In this document: one piece after another, positions 22,126 through 33,198 of the stretch
How positions within the stretch are numbered: position 1 is the stretch's first letter
How the letters are laid out: the number at the start of each line of letters is the position of its first letter
NCBI GenBank assembly: GCA_001466705.2
Contig: LATX02000176.1
Location: 372,001 to 436,000 of the forward strand
Direction of reading: 5' to 3'
Length of the DNA stretch: 64,000 nt
Source: Moniliophthora roreri
Taxonomy: Eukaryota; Basidiomycota; Agaricomycetes; Agaricales; Marasmiaceae
Translations under genes and position numbers: made by a program
Notes under the pieces: generated by a model
Database searches by the model: none
What the model saw: only the letters and a program-made list of their open reading frames with translations
What the model was told of the DNA's origin: nothing

Positions 22126-23558
22126 AATCTGGTACTGCAGATCCAACTCCAAAAATAGTGGAACGTTTTTCATCAAGCCTGTTATCTCTTCAAAACAAGG
22201 AAGCCTGGTCTCTTCCAGACAGAGTATCCCTTACTCCCTAAGGTATGCCCAACTCTTCATTCTGTCCTCATGCCTGCTGATGAGAAATGACAGCCGTCCA
22301 TGTAACCACAAAAGAAGGCGGACCAGATTGCAACCTTCAACATCTGAAGAGGCCTGATAAGCAGCCTGAACCTGTGAAGGCTCTGTCCCAGCAGAAGAAG
22401 ATCAGTGAAAGGATGAGGGCCAGGCTCATTATCTATGAAGATTCCTCCAGTGAAGGCAAGGCTGAGGAGAAGGATTCAGATGAAACTATCAGGAAGTCAC
22501 TCTTACCACTGGATAGCTCTGGATGTTCACAGCAAACTGCTTAGGCCTTTTTTTCTATGGATTCAGATGAGCCTATCCATGTGAATGGCAGTGATACTGC
22601 ATTGAACTGCAGCCTTACCCCAATGAACGATGGTGCTATCACATTGAACAGCAGCCTTACCCCAACAAACAATGGCACTATCACATCAAACAGTGGCCTT
22701 ACCCCAATGAACGGTGGCACTATCACATCAAACAGCAGCCTTACCCCAATGAATGACAGCACTATCACATCAAACAGCAGCCTTACCCCACTGAATAGTG
22801 GTGCTATCATATCAAACAACAGCCTTACCTCAACCAATGACACCACTGCTACAGAGAACGATATGTCTCTCTTCCAAACTGATTCACTCCCAGCCATTCT
22901 TATAGCTACCCAGAAAATGATTCCAAACAGAAGCGATTATCAGTGGGCCAGAGATGCATTTGGCATTCTTACCACTGGTGAGGCTCTGGTTCAACAACTG
23001 GTATGGCAGCATATCCTGCATCAGTACTTTACTCTGCAGGGCATCTACTCATTTGTTAATCCAGACAAGTATCGACTTCCTGCCAATCTTCAACCCAACA
23101 AATTTTCACAGTGGTTTAAAGAAGGAAGGAAGCCTGCCTTTCCTTCGAACATTCAGTCTCTTGGAAAGTTTATAGAGAGCTTTTGGGAATGGTGGAACAC
23201 ACTAAACCCTGATTGGCAAGAGAGAATAGAAGGAAGAAGGATGTTGAGGGCAAGAAATGGTGAATGGAAAGAGCTGCGATACTCAGGACAGAATGGCTTG
23301 ATACTCCTAATGGTTGGTCTGAGGTGGTGGTTTATGCTTGAAGGAAAAAAAAGGAGGTCAGACAATTGGAATGAGATGGCACAAGATATACTTTGGGTTT
23401 TGGAATCTCTGGTGAAGTGGGAGAATGAGCACTCAGATTCTCCTGTTCCAACTGGAAAAGCACCAATATCAGTTTCAGTGCCTCTCTCTAAGCCTATATC
23501 ATCCAAGTGTCCTCCTCCATCCTCCATCTCCTGTGCTTCGAAGAAGGCTCATCAATAA
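20657..23558 (+). pseudogene. Gene W, 3' half
   Basis: After the LTR the frame reads STGMHVTVILGGTPLKPGDT, an intron starting GTATGT at about 20740, then KTWSDFNEELYKKHVTKHFF and basic KRKQRKESQDDERR. Because of the N at 21028 these exons appear twice. Further exons run to a 333-codon frame (22557-23558). That frame has a Ser/Thr/Asn repeat (22590-22850), then KFSQWFKEGRKPAFPSNI, FIESFWEWWNTLNPDWQER, GQNGLILLMVGLRWWFMLEG and a Pro/Ser-rich end. The Trp-rich 'WW..L.PDW' block is typical of the C-terminus of this family in other Agaricomycetes. It ends 340 bp inside the right end of the KDZ element, so it is cargo of that element. Confidence 0.62.
22590..22850 (+). repeat. 42-bp coding minisatellite, about six units
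   Basis: It encodes a 14-residue unit close to SNSSLTPMNDGTIT. Phase is kept, so the protein carries the repeat. Units differ at a few positions, mostly in the MND triplet. Confidence 0.9.
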
Positions 23559-23760
23559 ATCTTGATCCTGTTTTACTTCTATCATATGCCCTACCTCTGT
23601 TTCTTTTTAGAAAACCACACCTCTCTTACCCGATTCTCTTTTTTTGAAAATGATACATGATTTTTTTAAAGCCATGCATTCTACACCTGATTCTCTTTTT
23701 TTGAAAATGATATGTGGTTTTTTAAAAATCATGCCTTTATTAGATACCTATGTATTTTTT
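23559..23760. repeat. Subterminal repeats of the KDZ element (right)
   Basis: Two copies of GATTCTCTTTTTTTGAAAAT are each followed by ATGATAYRTG and a T-rich run. They are in inverted orientation to the repeats at 7598-7719. Confidence 0.7.
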
Positions 23761-23902
23761 AATTAATATGGGTTTTTGGTGGTGCAGCTAGAATGTCAAG
23801 TTTTTTGAAAAAAATTATTGTCTGAAAACTACATTGGAATTAATACAAAAGGGTGCCTGAGGTAATTCAGACTTTAATAGAAAAAGGGCACTTTGTTGAC
23901 TG
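23761..23902 (-). repeat. Right terminal inverted repeat of the KDZ element
   Basis: The 142-bp reverse complement of 7457-7597, with about 80-85% identity by eye. It ends at CTTTGTTGACTG, followed by ATCAGAGA of the chromovirus target. Confidence 0.85.
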
Positions 23903-26047
23903 ATCAGAGAGTGCAGATTTGATTGGCGGCACACCTTGGTGTAGTAACAACTCCAAGGCCAACTTGTGAAAGTCATCCAGTCCCAATCGTTGTTTGATCT
24001 TGTCACTTAGTTCCAGATTCAGCGTTCGAATGAATAGATGATCAGGGAGTAATATGACATCATCATTATCTGTATCTATATTGTCCTGTTTGTTGCTCCT
24101 TTGGGATAGGGCATCTGATTGCGTCATTCTAGATCCAGGGGTGTGTATGAGACCTAAGTCAAATTCTGATAGGAACAAGCTCCATCTCACTTGCCTTCAA
24201 TTGAGTTTTTGTGCTGTATGGAAATAAGTTAGGTTTTTGTGATCTGACAGGATGACGACCTTGTGTTGTCCACCCATCAAATAGTGTCACCATTTGCTAA
24301 GTGCCCTCACGATTGCTAACAGTTCTCTGTTGTAAATTTCGTAGTTCCGTTCTGTAGCTGAAAGTGATTTTGATAGGTATCTGCATGGATGCCATTTTCC
24401 ATCATCTCCCTTTTGTCATAAAACTGCTCCTGTTGCCCATTTTGAAGTGTCTGCTTCCATGACAAATGGTTTTCAAATGTCTGGCATCTGGAGAATTGGT
24501 TTCGATAGGAACTTTCGTTTTAGGGTGTCGAATGCAATTTGACATTCCTTTGTCCATTCAAACTTTGACCCCTTCTTGGTGAGGTCATGTAATGGTCACG
24601 CAATGTTTGAATATTTTCCTATGAACTTCCGATAGAAATTGCTGAATTCTAAAAATCCTCATATGCCTTTGACAGTTTTTAGTGCTTCCCATTTGGCTAT
24701 TCCAGCTAGTTTGATCGGGTCCATCGTGATATGTTCTGGACGAATGACCATCCCCAAGAAGATAACTTCTGTTACATTAAACTTGCATTTCTCCAGTTTA
24801 AGGTACAGATCTTGGTCTCTGATGCGTTGTAACAGTCTTTTCGACCACTCCTGGTGTTCTCTTCTGTCCTTCGTGAATATTAAGATGTCGTCCATATAGA
24901 CTACACACCATCCTTCATCAATGAAATCAGAGAGAATGTTGTTCATGAAGGCCTGGAAGGTTGTGGGTGAATTGCTAAGACCAAAGAACATAACCGTTGG
25001 TTTGAATAGACCCCAGTTTGTCTTGAAGCCAGCTTTCCATTGATCACCTTCTTTAATGTGAACATTATTGTATCTGTTCTGGAGATCCAGTTTACTGAAT
25101 ATTGTCGTGTCTTTCAACTAGTCTATCAGTTCGGAAACAAAGGGAAGTGGGTAAGCGTTTTTGATGGTTCTCTTGTTCAACTGTCAATAATCCTGAGTGG
25201 GTCACAGTGCACCTTTCTCCTTCTTGGCAACAAAGAAGAACGGAGATGCTATTGGTGATTTTGACTTTCTGATATACCCTTTTTGAAGGTTTTCTTTGAG
25301 GAATCAATCTTGTTCTGTTTGCTCGGTGGGGGTAAGAGGATAGAGTTTGCAATTACATGGTTGGAAATTGGGTTTCAAGTCTATGGCATGGTCATATGAT
25401 CATGCTGGGGGAAATCGTTCCGCTTTTTCTTTTTTGAACTGATTGGAGAATTCTAGAAGATATGGTGGGACGAGTTCTTCAATAGTTCTTTTTGGGGTTT
25501 CTACTGTATGGGCTAGCTCTTGGGAAGTTGATGTTTTTGCTTGAATGAGAACTTCAGTTGGAAGGTTGTCTAATACCCCTACAAACCATTTGAAAACAAT
25601 TTTCCTTTTTTCAGGGAATTCAATTTCTCTGGTCTGCCAGTCAATTTTCAGGTTGTGATATTATAACCAAGGGAGTCCCAAAATTATTTTTTCTCTGCTG
25701 ATCCCAGATATAAGAAGCTCTTCACAGAAGTGTTTCCCGTTAACTTCAAACTCCAGTTCCACCGAGTGGGATATCCATGCAGTCTTGTTTGGGGTTCTAT
25801 CTATGTTAAACATCCTGATTTTCTTGGGTAGCTTTTTCCAATCTTTCTTTAGGCTTTTGGCCATTCCAGGGCTGATGAACCTTCCTCCAGCTCCAGAATC
25901 TATAAGCGCTTTTCCTCTGACGATTTCTTCTCCCACTGTGTACTGAAACGGAATGTGCATGGTATTCTGATCGATTTTGGCTAGTACAAAGTGAGATATA
26001 ATTACAGGCAGTAGAGACATCATTCTCTTCTGCTGCTTTAAAAACCC
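23903..26047 (-). pseudogene. Chr-M pol 5' part: protease, RT, RNase H
   Basis: On the minus strand this reads the protease (ALIDSGAGGRFISPGMAKSL), the RT ([50 protein letters not shown] with the YMDD active site) and RNase H. It ends at PPIKSALSD, where the KDZ element enters. It is broken by TGA at LN*RQ (near 24198), several other stops around 24300-24620, and frame breaks near 25100 and 25650. The continuation with integrase is at 6120-7448. Confidence 0.87.
26040..26047 (-). promoter_or_regulatory. Likely -1 frameshift site between gag and pol (Chr-M)
   Basis: On the minus strand GGGTTTTT followed by AAAGCAGCAG occupies the same place as the GGGTTTT heptamers of Chr-A and Chr-B at the gag/pol junction. 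The gag frame is decayed here, so the phase cannot be tested. Confidence 0.5.
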
Positions 26048-27436
26048 GTTTCTTCCATGAGCTCCAATAAAGTGTCCTTTTCTTCTTTCAATTGATCATT
26101 AATCAAAGCTTGGATCTTTGCAAATCATTCCTCTCTTGTCCATTTCTTTGGCTCCTCTTTCTTTGGCTGTCCCTTCCCTTCTCTGTCAGGGCAATCCTTG
26201 ATCCTGTGACCATTCCTCCCACAATGGAAGCACAATCCCTTTGCCATGTATTCTTTTTGGTCAATATCTCCTGTCTTCTTTATTGCTACCTTGTTTTTCT
26301 TTCGGAAAGTTCAACAGTCTCTGTTGTCAGCTTCCCACCATTTGCCATATTCATTAGCCTGCTTGAACACTTCATCATATAGGATAGTAGCATTCATCCA
26401 GTCCTTAATAGTCTGTGGCATTCCTTCTGGCCTTGTCATGATTTTGAACATTAGACTTTTTAGCAATCCCCTTTTAAAGGCTTTGATCTGAGTGGCATCA
26501 TTGTACCTGGTTTGGTTGGCCAAGTATGTAAACTGATAGGTGTACTCATCTGCTCACTCCTTTATTTTGAGATCATGAAGCTTCATCTGGGCTTCAAGGG
26601 CCATGTCCAATGGCTCAAATGCCATTTTAAAATCTTCCATAAAATCTCCCCATAATACAGCTTCGGCTTCTGGGTTGCAGGCAAGGAGCTTGTCGGTGTT
26701 ATTATTCTTCCAAAACTCCTCTGGCCTATCCTTCATGTAGGAGAGCAAGAACAACTTCTTGACTCTGTTGGTTGGGAAGGTTTTGGGGTTCAATTCAATG
26801 TATAGTTGTACTTCTCTAAGGAACTTTTTTGCATCCTTTCATTGCCCTGCAAACTCCCTTGGGAGGGCAGCCTTTATTTCCTTGTCACTCATGACCAATT
26901 GTACGGGAACTGTCGTCCCTATTATGGCTTCCGCTACTTTTGGTTCCTCCTTCGGTCTGCTCCCTGAAGGTTTCTTGTCTTCGGACATTAGAAGTCGCAG
27001 TGTCAGAGATCTCAGGCTGTTTTTCAGGGCTTCCAGAAGTTTCTGGAAGGGATTGGGTTCTTTGGGATGTGTGGAGGAGGTAGGCGGTATAGAAGATTCT
27101 TCGACTTTCAATGTCTCATGCAAGAAGGTACCTTCAGTCTCTTTTGCATCAGATCCAACTGTGGTGGATCTTGGGATTGAGGTTCTCTTTGTTTCGTCTC
27201 CTTCTGGTAGTGTCTCTTCTGGAGATAGCTTTGGTTGCAATTGCTTTGGTGAGAGGGTCAATAGCTGTCTCTGTGATGATCTGGTTAAGAGAGGGGTCAC
27301 TTGTCCACCTGGTGTAGATATCAATTGGGTTTGGAATAAGTGCTGCTGCTCTTCCACTTTGGCAATGTCTTGTTCGATCTGTCATTCTGTCTGTTTTGAC
27401 GTTGTGTCTCTCGTAAGGTGATAGCCTAGACCTCAA
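26048..27436 (-). pseudogene. Chr-M gag
   Basis: The minus-strand frames give an N-terminal region, a Pro/Ser-rich stretch (FQKLLEALKNSLRSLTLRL) and KKPSGSRPKEEPKV. The capsid-like part follows (VMSDKEIKAALPREFAGQ, LFLLSYMKDRPEEFWKNN, FEPLDMALEAQMKLHDLKIK, RGLLKSLMFKIMTRPEGMPQ). A degraded zinc-knuckle region lies near 26200-26300. It aligns throughout with Chr-A gag (55063-56421). GSRPK and IMTRPEG here keep Arg where Chr-A has TGA. Confidence 0.82.
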
Positions 27437-27727
27437 TAGGTCAGCTAATTGAAGAGCTTAACCTTATGTTACATTACTGGCAAAGCAACATTTTGTCTCG
27501 ACACACTTCTCTAATAGAAATGTTGTGGAGAAAGGTCAAGTTAGAGTCGCTCAGAAGCTTCTGAGGTTCAGAGTTCCTTTGGGTTGCTTAGACACAGATA
27601 GAATTAACCAGGTCAAGCTGGAGAACTAAGTCTCAGCTTGAGTGCTTAAATAGATACATCTGATGACTACATAATAAGTCCTATATAAGTGGTAGTATCG
27701 GTTAAATGTGAGTAATTGCTGATCCTG

Positions 27728-28301
27728 TGTTACAATCGGTTATACAGACGCTCACTTTGGATCTTTACTTTACAAGACTTGATTTTCTTTTCCTCTTTTG
27801 TCTTTTAAGTGCCACTCAGTGCTTTTGTCTATGCTTCTCATTAACATCTGGACAACTCCACTTTCCCAGTTCCCTTTTTTAACTATGCTTCTCTTTGATA
27901 TTTATGAAGTCATGATGACATCATTATGACTTCATTGTTCTATCTCTTTCTATATGACATCTCCTCTGACATCACTTATGATGTCATGTTCCTTATTTAT
28001 GACTTCATCGACATTCCTTCATGTTCTATTGCTTTCTACTTGTTTAACAAACAATGATGTTGTTCCAGCAGTTTGTATGCAAACTAGTAGCTACAACAGT
28101 TGTATAAGTAGGTAGTATTCAGGTCTAAGCTACTTCAGCTTGACCTGGTTAATTCCAGATTGGACATCTTGCTCACATCAACCAAATCTTCTGAACCTTA
28201 GCGAAAGCTAAGTGAACTCGAACTTGATCCTTTCAGCAACTTAGCGCCGCTACGTCATAGTGGTGTTGAGTAGTTGTCGTTGCTGCACAAGTAATGTAAC
28301 A
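27728..28301 (+). mobile_element. Solo LTR nested in the Chr-M LTR, TSD TCCTG
   Basis: The 574-bp LTR runs TGTTACAATCGG...GTAATGTAACA, flanked by TCCTG at 27723-27727 and 28302-28306. TATAAG at 28103 precedes CAGCTTGACCT at 28136 by 33 nt. It contains five ATGANNTCAT palindromes (27904-28008). It is a distinct, longer member of the same chromovirus group. Confidence 0.92.
27904..28008. promoter_or_regulatory. Cluster of five ATGANNTCAT palindromes
   Basis: Copies start at 27904, 27915, 27926, 27978 and 27999 (ATGAAGTCAT, ATGACATCAT, ATGACTTCAT, ATGATGTCAT, ATGACTTCAT). The first three are spaced by exactly 11 bp. They lie in the U3 region upstream of the TATA-like box, where an enhancer would act. 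Dyads of this form resemble bZIP sites; binding is inferred. Confidence 0.55.
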
Positions 28302-28480
28302 TCCTGTCAGTGTATCTGACGAGGTAGTATTACATATATGAGAGAGAGAAGGAGACTGGGAAGGTGTACGTGTCCAATGTAAGAAGAAACATAGTAAGAG
28401 AGGGAGAAGGTGACTGGGAAGGTGTATGTGTCTGATAGAGGGAGAAGCATAGTACAAAGCAAGAAAAGAAAATTGTATCA

Positions 28481-28831
28481 CTGGCAGTCTGTAGTGTTTG
28501 TAGACATTCTGAAGTAAAACTTCCACTGCTGCTGGTGCATCCAGTTTCTTGGTGCATGGAATAAAAATTGCCCCCTTTGTAGACAAATGGTCTACCATGA
28601 CCATTATTGTATCAAACCCTCTGGACTCTAGGAGATCAGTAATGAGATCCATGGTGATAACCTGGAAGGGGGTCGCATTTGGGGTTGCTTCTATTGATTG
28701 AATTCCTACATGTGTGGGGTGTGTGTTGATCTTCATTTGTTGGCATACTGTGCAGCCATCAACGAAGCTTTTGATAAATTTAACCATTCCTGGCCACCAA
28801 TAGTTGCACTGTACTAAATCTACAGTCCTGA
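28481..28831 (-). pseudogene. Gypsy integrase fragment
   Basis: Minus strand: CTVCQQMKINTHPTHVGIQ, VITMDLITDLLESRGFDTIM, VMVDHLSTKGAIFIPCTKK and VEVLLQNVYKHYRLP. This is the zinc region and the start of the catalytic core of a chromovirus integrase. It is cut by LTRs on both sides and is a different copy from the one at 6120-7448. Confidence 0.85.
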
Positions 28832-30249
28832 TGATGTGTCTAATTTTGGCCTAGACATGAAATTGTGCATTTTTTGCATGAAATACTAGAAAAAGAGCCC
28901 AGAGTACATGTGATATTCACATGACTTGATAACCTGAAAGCTCTAATACGGTGTCTAAGCTTTAAGTGCCATGTCTAATAAGTCTGATAATTGACGCTGT
29001 AACACAATTTAGATGAGGTTAGTAGACTATACTAGCTCTCTACATTATAGTGAAGCATCGCTGTGAGGGTCCTTGGTCAATAAAACAGGCCAGAAACCAC
29101 TAATTCTGAATACAAAGGAATAGATATCAGCAGGATCCACAGTCTAAGTGCACTAGAATGTTTGCTTTGTGATCACATTGCATGATAATGTGTCAATAGA
29201 CTTGTTGCTTCATTATTACTATCAAAACTAGTACATGGTTGGAACTTGTTCCTATGCAGAGCTTCAAAGACATTTCCAAACATATATGACAACCTATCCA
29301 GGTGTACACGGAACTGATGATGGGCAATGCACATGCAGGAAATTGATAATGACCTACAAGGTTGTATGCGGGATGGGAGGAGGTAGAATATGATGGATGT
29401 CTAGACCATGATATCCACCAATCCAATGGTAGACAGCAGCTATGTGGAAGGAAACCAGCAGAAAGGGAGACATGCCCATATACAAAGTCGGTCCAGATCA
29501 GTGGCTATGTAGAAGTAGCTATGCAGGAGGATTGTTTGACCCAGCAACATTCTGCACAGAGTCCAAAACATAATAAACTGACTGTTTGGTCACTAAATAT
29601 ACCCAACATAGCTAATTGCTATGCAGAGTCAGACTTTTATGCACAAACACATATGATTTATACTCTAAACTAGATCACACTTGTTTATCTTTTATTTTGT
29701 TATTTCCAATTATTGTTCTGTATATAAAAGAGCTGTACTTGTAAATGCAGGCTCAAGCACCAACTGGTACTTGCATCCTATAGCCCCATGCAGCTTTTTG
29801 ACCAAGTCTATGCACTTGCCAGTCAGTCGCTTCTAGTCGAGCCAAGATTAATATATATATCTTGCCTCACTGTGTATATTCAGTTATAAGCAACCAATAA
29901 ACCACTCATTTTAACACTTATACTTTGTGACTTAAAGTGCCACACTTGAGTCGTCCCAACTAGAGTCTTTGGACTCCACAATCTTATACCAACCTAAGCT
30001 AGTCAATTGAGATATAAAGAGTTCAGTTCCCTTCTCACTCCGAATCGCACTTGAGATAGACTCAGTCTCCTAGTAGACTTATACAGTGCTTTATCACTCT
30101 TAGAAGCCTCTATTGGTGTGTTGTGTGTGTTGTGTGTGTGTGTGGGTTTAGTAGCAGCTCTTAGTTGCAAAAGACCTGTTTAGAGTGCATTTTAGAGTGA
30201 AGATAGCATGTAGCAGTTCTTCATAGAAGATAGAGTTTCTGCCTCTTCA
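28832..30249 (+). repeat. 5' LTR of Lng-C (about 1.4 kb)
   Basis: The LTR starts TGATGTGTCTAATTTTGGCC and ends GCCTCTTCA directly before the PBS. The first 190 bp recur at 52406-52597. Sections also match the LTR at 275-1820. A TGTGTTGTGTGTGT run lies at about 30118-30146. ATATAAAAG at about 29722 may be the TATA box. Confidence 0.8.
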
Positions 30250-30251
30250 TT

Positions 30252-30270
30252 TGGAGCCCACTGCAAGGGG
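30252..30270 (+). other. Primer-binding site of Lng-C
   Basis: TGGAGCCCACTGCAAGGGG starts two bases after the LTR and differs by one base from the site at 1823. Confidence 0.7.
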
Positions 30271-30757
30271 TGGATTTTTCAATTGAAAAAGCTTATAAAA
30301 CCAATCCTTATATCTTGATACATGATCTATCAATTGTGGATTATTTTGGTTGCTGCTTGAATGTGAGCAAGTAACCTATGCGGCATAAAAGCCATTGTAA
30401 ACCTGAAAGATTCCTGTTACCAGGCGAGCAAGAGAAAATGCATGGAGTCCATCTCCTTTACTACAACTTGGACATAATAATTAAGAGGTTGTCCATCAGA
30501 GCAGTGAACTAGAAGCTAGACAAGAACCTACAGCAAGTCGAAGGTCCACAGCCGATTCTACAGAAGTTGAAAGAGGTCATATTCCACAAGTAAACCATGG
30601 TGTCCTAAGGACAACTCCTTCACAGCATGCATACTGTTCCAAGTCTAGAACACCTAACTCTGAAGAAGGTAGCCCAGTTGCCAACAATGCGTCAGAACTC
30701 TCTGGTCTAGAAGAGGATATTCGATTAGAAAGGTTTTCATTCAATGATTTTATAAGA

Positions 30758-32371
30758 TTGTCAGGTCAACACTACAGTCCTGAAAGGGATTCAGATACTG
30801 AAGTAGTGGAAACACTACTTGCAAACTTAACCCTAAGCCTAGACGTTTCACAAGAACATCTTGAAAACAATTTTAATTTTGATCAAAACCCCGAACCTAC
30901 CCTAAACACTACAAACCAACAACAAAAAGACAAAATGGCTAATTCTGGAAACGGTGGTGTTGCTGGGAATACCCTGGCTCAAGTAAAAGCCATGTTAAAC
31001 AACAGTAGCCTACCAAAGAAGACTAAGACCGCTCCATTATGGAAGCACAAAGAACCAGAACAGTTAGTTCCATGGCTAGATGATCTAGATGCTATTTTTG
31101 AAACAGCCAATATGACAAACAATTGGGTGAAAATTCAGAAAGCACTAGAATGGATGGAATATGCCACTAAAAACAAAATGTCCAGATTAGAGTTGGTGAA
31201 GAAGTCCCACTTGGAAGCCAATTGGGAAGAGTTTAAAAAGGAATTAACTGCTTGCTTCCCCGAAGCAGTGGCAGACTATGAGGGTTCCAGAGACAAGTTG
31301 GAAAGAATAGTCTTGAAGTATAAACTCATTCCTGCAGACAGGTTGGATAAAGCTCTTGCATTCAACAGGGCTTTTAAGATTGAGGTACAAAAGCTGTTGT
31401 CAGCAAAACTGAACCCATTGATCTCCAACGTGGAAGCAGTCAAGTTATATGTGACAGCCTTTGAAAAGAGGTTAATGCATGAAGCTTTGAGTGAGGCAAG
31501 AAGAGTGTGCATGCCAGATCTATATGGACGAAGGAGAGATGATGTGTTTAAACTAGATGAATTAATGTGAGCTGTCGAATTCATTATGTACACAGGAGCA
31601 GTCCTTTATATGTCTGAAGATGAGGAGTTTGAGACAGTTCCACAGAGCAATAAACACAGATGACAAGTCTTCAACCCAAAAGGAGTGATAAACACAGCTC
31701 CTGCAGTAGGACCAACTATGCCACAGCACATAGTCAAACAAGAAAATGGATCAGAAGCTTGATTTGTTTCAATGCTTGATAAAATGGAATCGTGGATGAA
31801 GAGCACAGACAGTCGAGCAGAGAAAAGGGAGAAAGAGCTCTTGGCAAAGATCAGCCAGGTCTATAGTCAGAATAAGCCCAATGCTTTGAATGTCCATCAA
31901 GCAAAGAGCTCGGATTCAAGACCAGCAAGAGCAGATAATACTGTAATCTGTCATTGTTGCAAGAAACCAGGCCACTATGCAAACAACTGTCTGTTCCAGC
32001 AAGACCTTGTGAAAAGAGGAATCTTAGTCACTAGACTGGGAATGCAGGGCTTTGTGTTCAAGGATGGCTCTTATGTTCTGAAAGGGGGCGAAAAAGAAAC
32101 ACGAAAGGAAAAGATGCTGAAATACATTAACAAGCAAGGTTGGGAATTCCTGATTGCTTCAGTCCATATGCAGTTTGCTACTGAAGAAGATGAGTTCGCA
32201 GATGAATATGAAGAAATGAAGCAAGAAGCAGGAGACCCAAGCAAAGACTATGCAGTGCTGAGACAGCAAAGTGAAACACAAGGAGAACACATCAAAAAGC
32301 TAGAGGAGTCAGTACAATACTTGATCTCCAAGATCGAAGGTATGGGAGCTACAGCCCAGTCAGGAAACTAG
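30758..32371 (+). pseudogene. Lng-C gag with zinc knuckle
   Basis: One frame runs the whole length, interrupted only by TGA codons at about 31568, 31661 and 31760. The first part is a disordered acidic region. The capsid-like domain follows (QLVPWLDDLDAIFETANMTN, WEEFKKELTACFPEAV, RAFKIEVQKLLSAKLNP). After a coiled, charged segment comes the knuckle CHCCKKPGHYANNC (CX2CX4HX4C) and a C-terminal helix (KLEESVQYLISKIEGMG). The start codon is not certain, because the frame is also open upstream of 30758. The product would form the particle and bind element RNA. Confidence 0.85.
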
Positions 32372-33198
32372 ATAGTCTGAGGAATGGGTGTGGGTCAGAA
32401 CAGCCAGTAGCAGTGGCAAACACCCAAGAGGAATAAGAACAACCTGCTACACATACCAATACCCAAAGCAAAAAGAACAAAAGTGTACATACAAATACAG
32501 AAAATAATAAACAAAAGAAAAATAATAAAGAAGATATTGTGAATTCCACTTCACATACCAAAACTCCCATGGCAAAAGCAGTACCAGTGGTAGAAATACC
32601 TAGCCTCTCCGTGGCTGAGAAGGAGAAATACATTGCTCCTCATAGACAAGAAAAAGTGAAGAATAGTGATTGCAGCAGTGAAGAAAGTCCAAAGAAAGCT
32701 GATGAAAAGAAAAGGTCTAAGCAAGATGTATGCAGGACACAAGAGAATGGTGAAGCAAGAAGAGCTTTGAGTGGTGTGAAACCGATAGACACTGTGACGT
32801 TTAAGCCACCTCCACCAGCTAGCAAGTTCCCAGAAGAGCATGTGTTGAATAAGCCTAAACCCGTTCAGCAAAAAGGGGATAATTCAAATAGGCAACCTCT
32901 AGATGGCAGTCTTTATTTGAACCTGGAAGACATGATAGCTGCCCAAATTGCTAAAGAGACTCTTAACATGCCATTGGGAGATCTATGCACTTTACAGCCC
33001 AAACCAATCAAAGCATTGGATAGACAGACTAAGAATTGAGTATTAGCCATATCTAAATTAAAAGAAAGTGTGGAATCCGATAAGACAAAGAATCTGTCGG
33101 AAGAAGCTGTGCTATTGACTGCAGAGGAAGTAAGAGAAGTATTCATCAATATTGATGAAATACATACTTCAGAAATGTTCACAGTTTTGACCGAACCT
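32372..33198 (+). pseudogene. Lng-C pol N-terminal linker/protease region
   Basis: A 166-codon frame (32539-33039) is rich in Lys, Glu and Pro, ends KALDRQTKN, and continues after a stop with LAISKLKESVESDKTKNLSE and HTSEMFTVLTEP. No DSGA-type protease motif is visible. It is either lost in the gap at 33962 or too decayed. The frame is cut by a CACTA element after TEP and resumes VGDMPTGA at 33938. Confidence 0.6.

Larger units (their letters stand above)
7457..23902. mobile_element. KDZ-type DNA transposon with cargo genes, inserted in Chr-M
   Basis: Both ends carry the same inverted sequence of about 141 bp, and the interior encodes a KDZ transposase, a TET/JBP-like dioxygenase and gene W. 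The flanks rejoin the chromovirus pol. CTCTGAT is present on both sides (minus strand: TCTCTGAT at the 23.9 kb side, GCTCTGAT at the 7.45 kb side), consistent with an 8-bp target duplication with one change. An 8-bp duplication is what is described for the Zisupton branch of KDZ. The assembled length is 16.4 kb. Two gap-flanking duplications (2.1 and 1.1 kb) and two solo LTRs inflate it, so I infer an original of roughly 11 kb. Association of KDZ transposons with TET/JBP genes in basidiomycetes is established knowledge. Confidence 0.82.
27467..28480 (-). repeat. 5' LTR of Chr-M, interrupted by another LTR
   Basis: On the minus strand the LTR ends in GTAACA at 27467. A 2-nt spacer and AGGTTAAGCTC (27464 down to 27454) follow, a degraded copy of the self-priming site. 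CAGCTTGACCT (27620 down to 27610) lies 32 nt after TATTTAA. The far end is taken at 28480 (TGATACAATTTTC on the minus strand). Without the nested LTR the length is about 434 bp. Confidence 0.68.

Noticed and set aside
22541..22897. 118-codon minus-strand frame with repeats
   Set aside because: It is the antisense shadow of the coding minisatellite of gene W.
4872..28480. Chr-M as a simple element with matching target duplications
   Set aside because: The outer flanks GACCA and CTGGC do not match and lie in different pol fragments, so the LTR pair may be composite or recombined.
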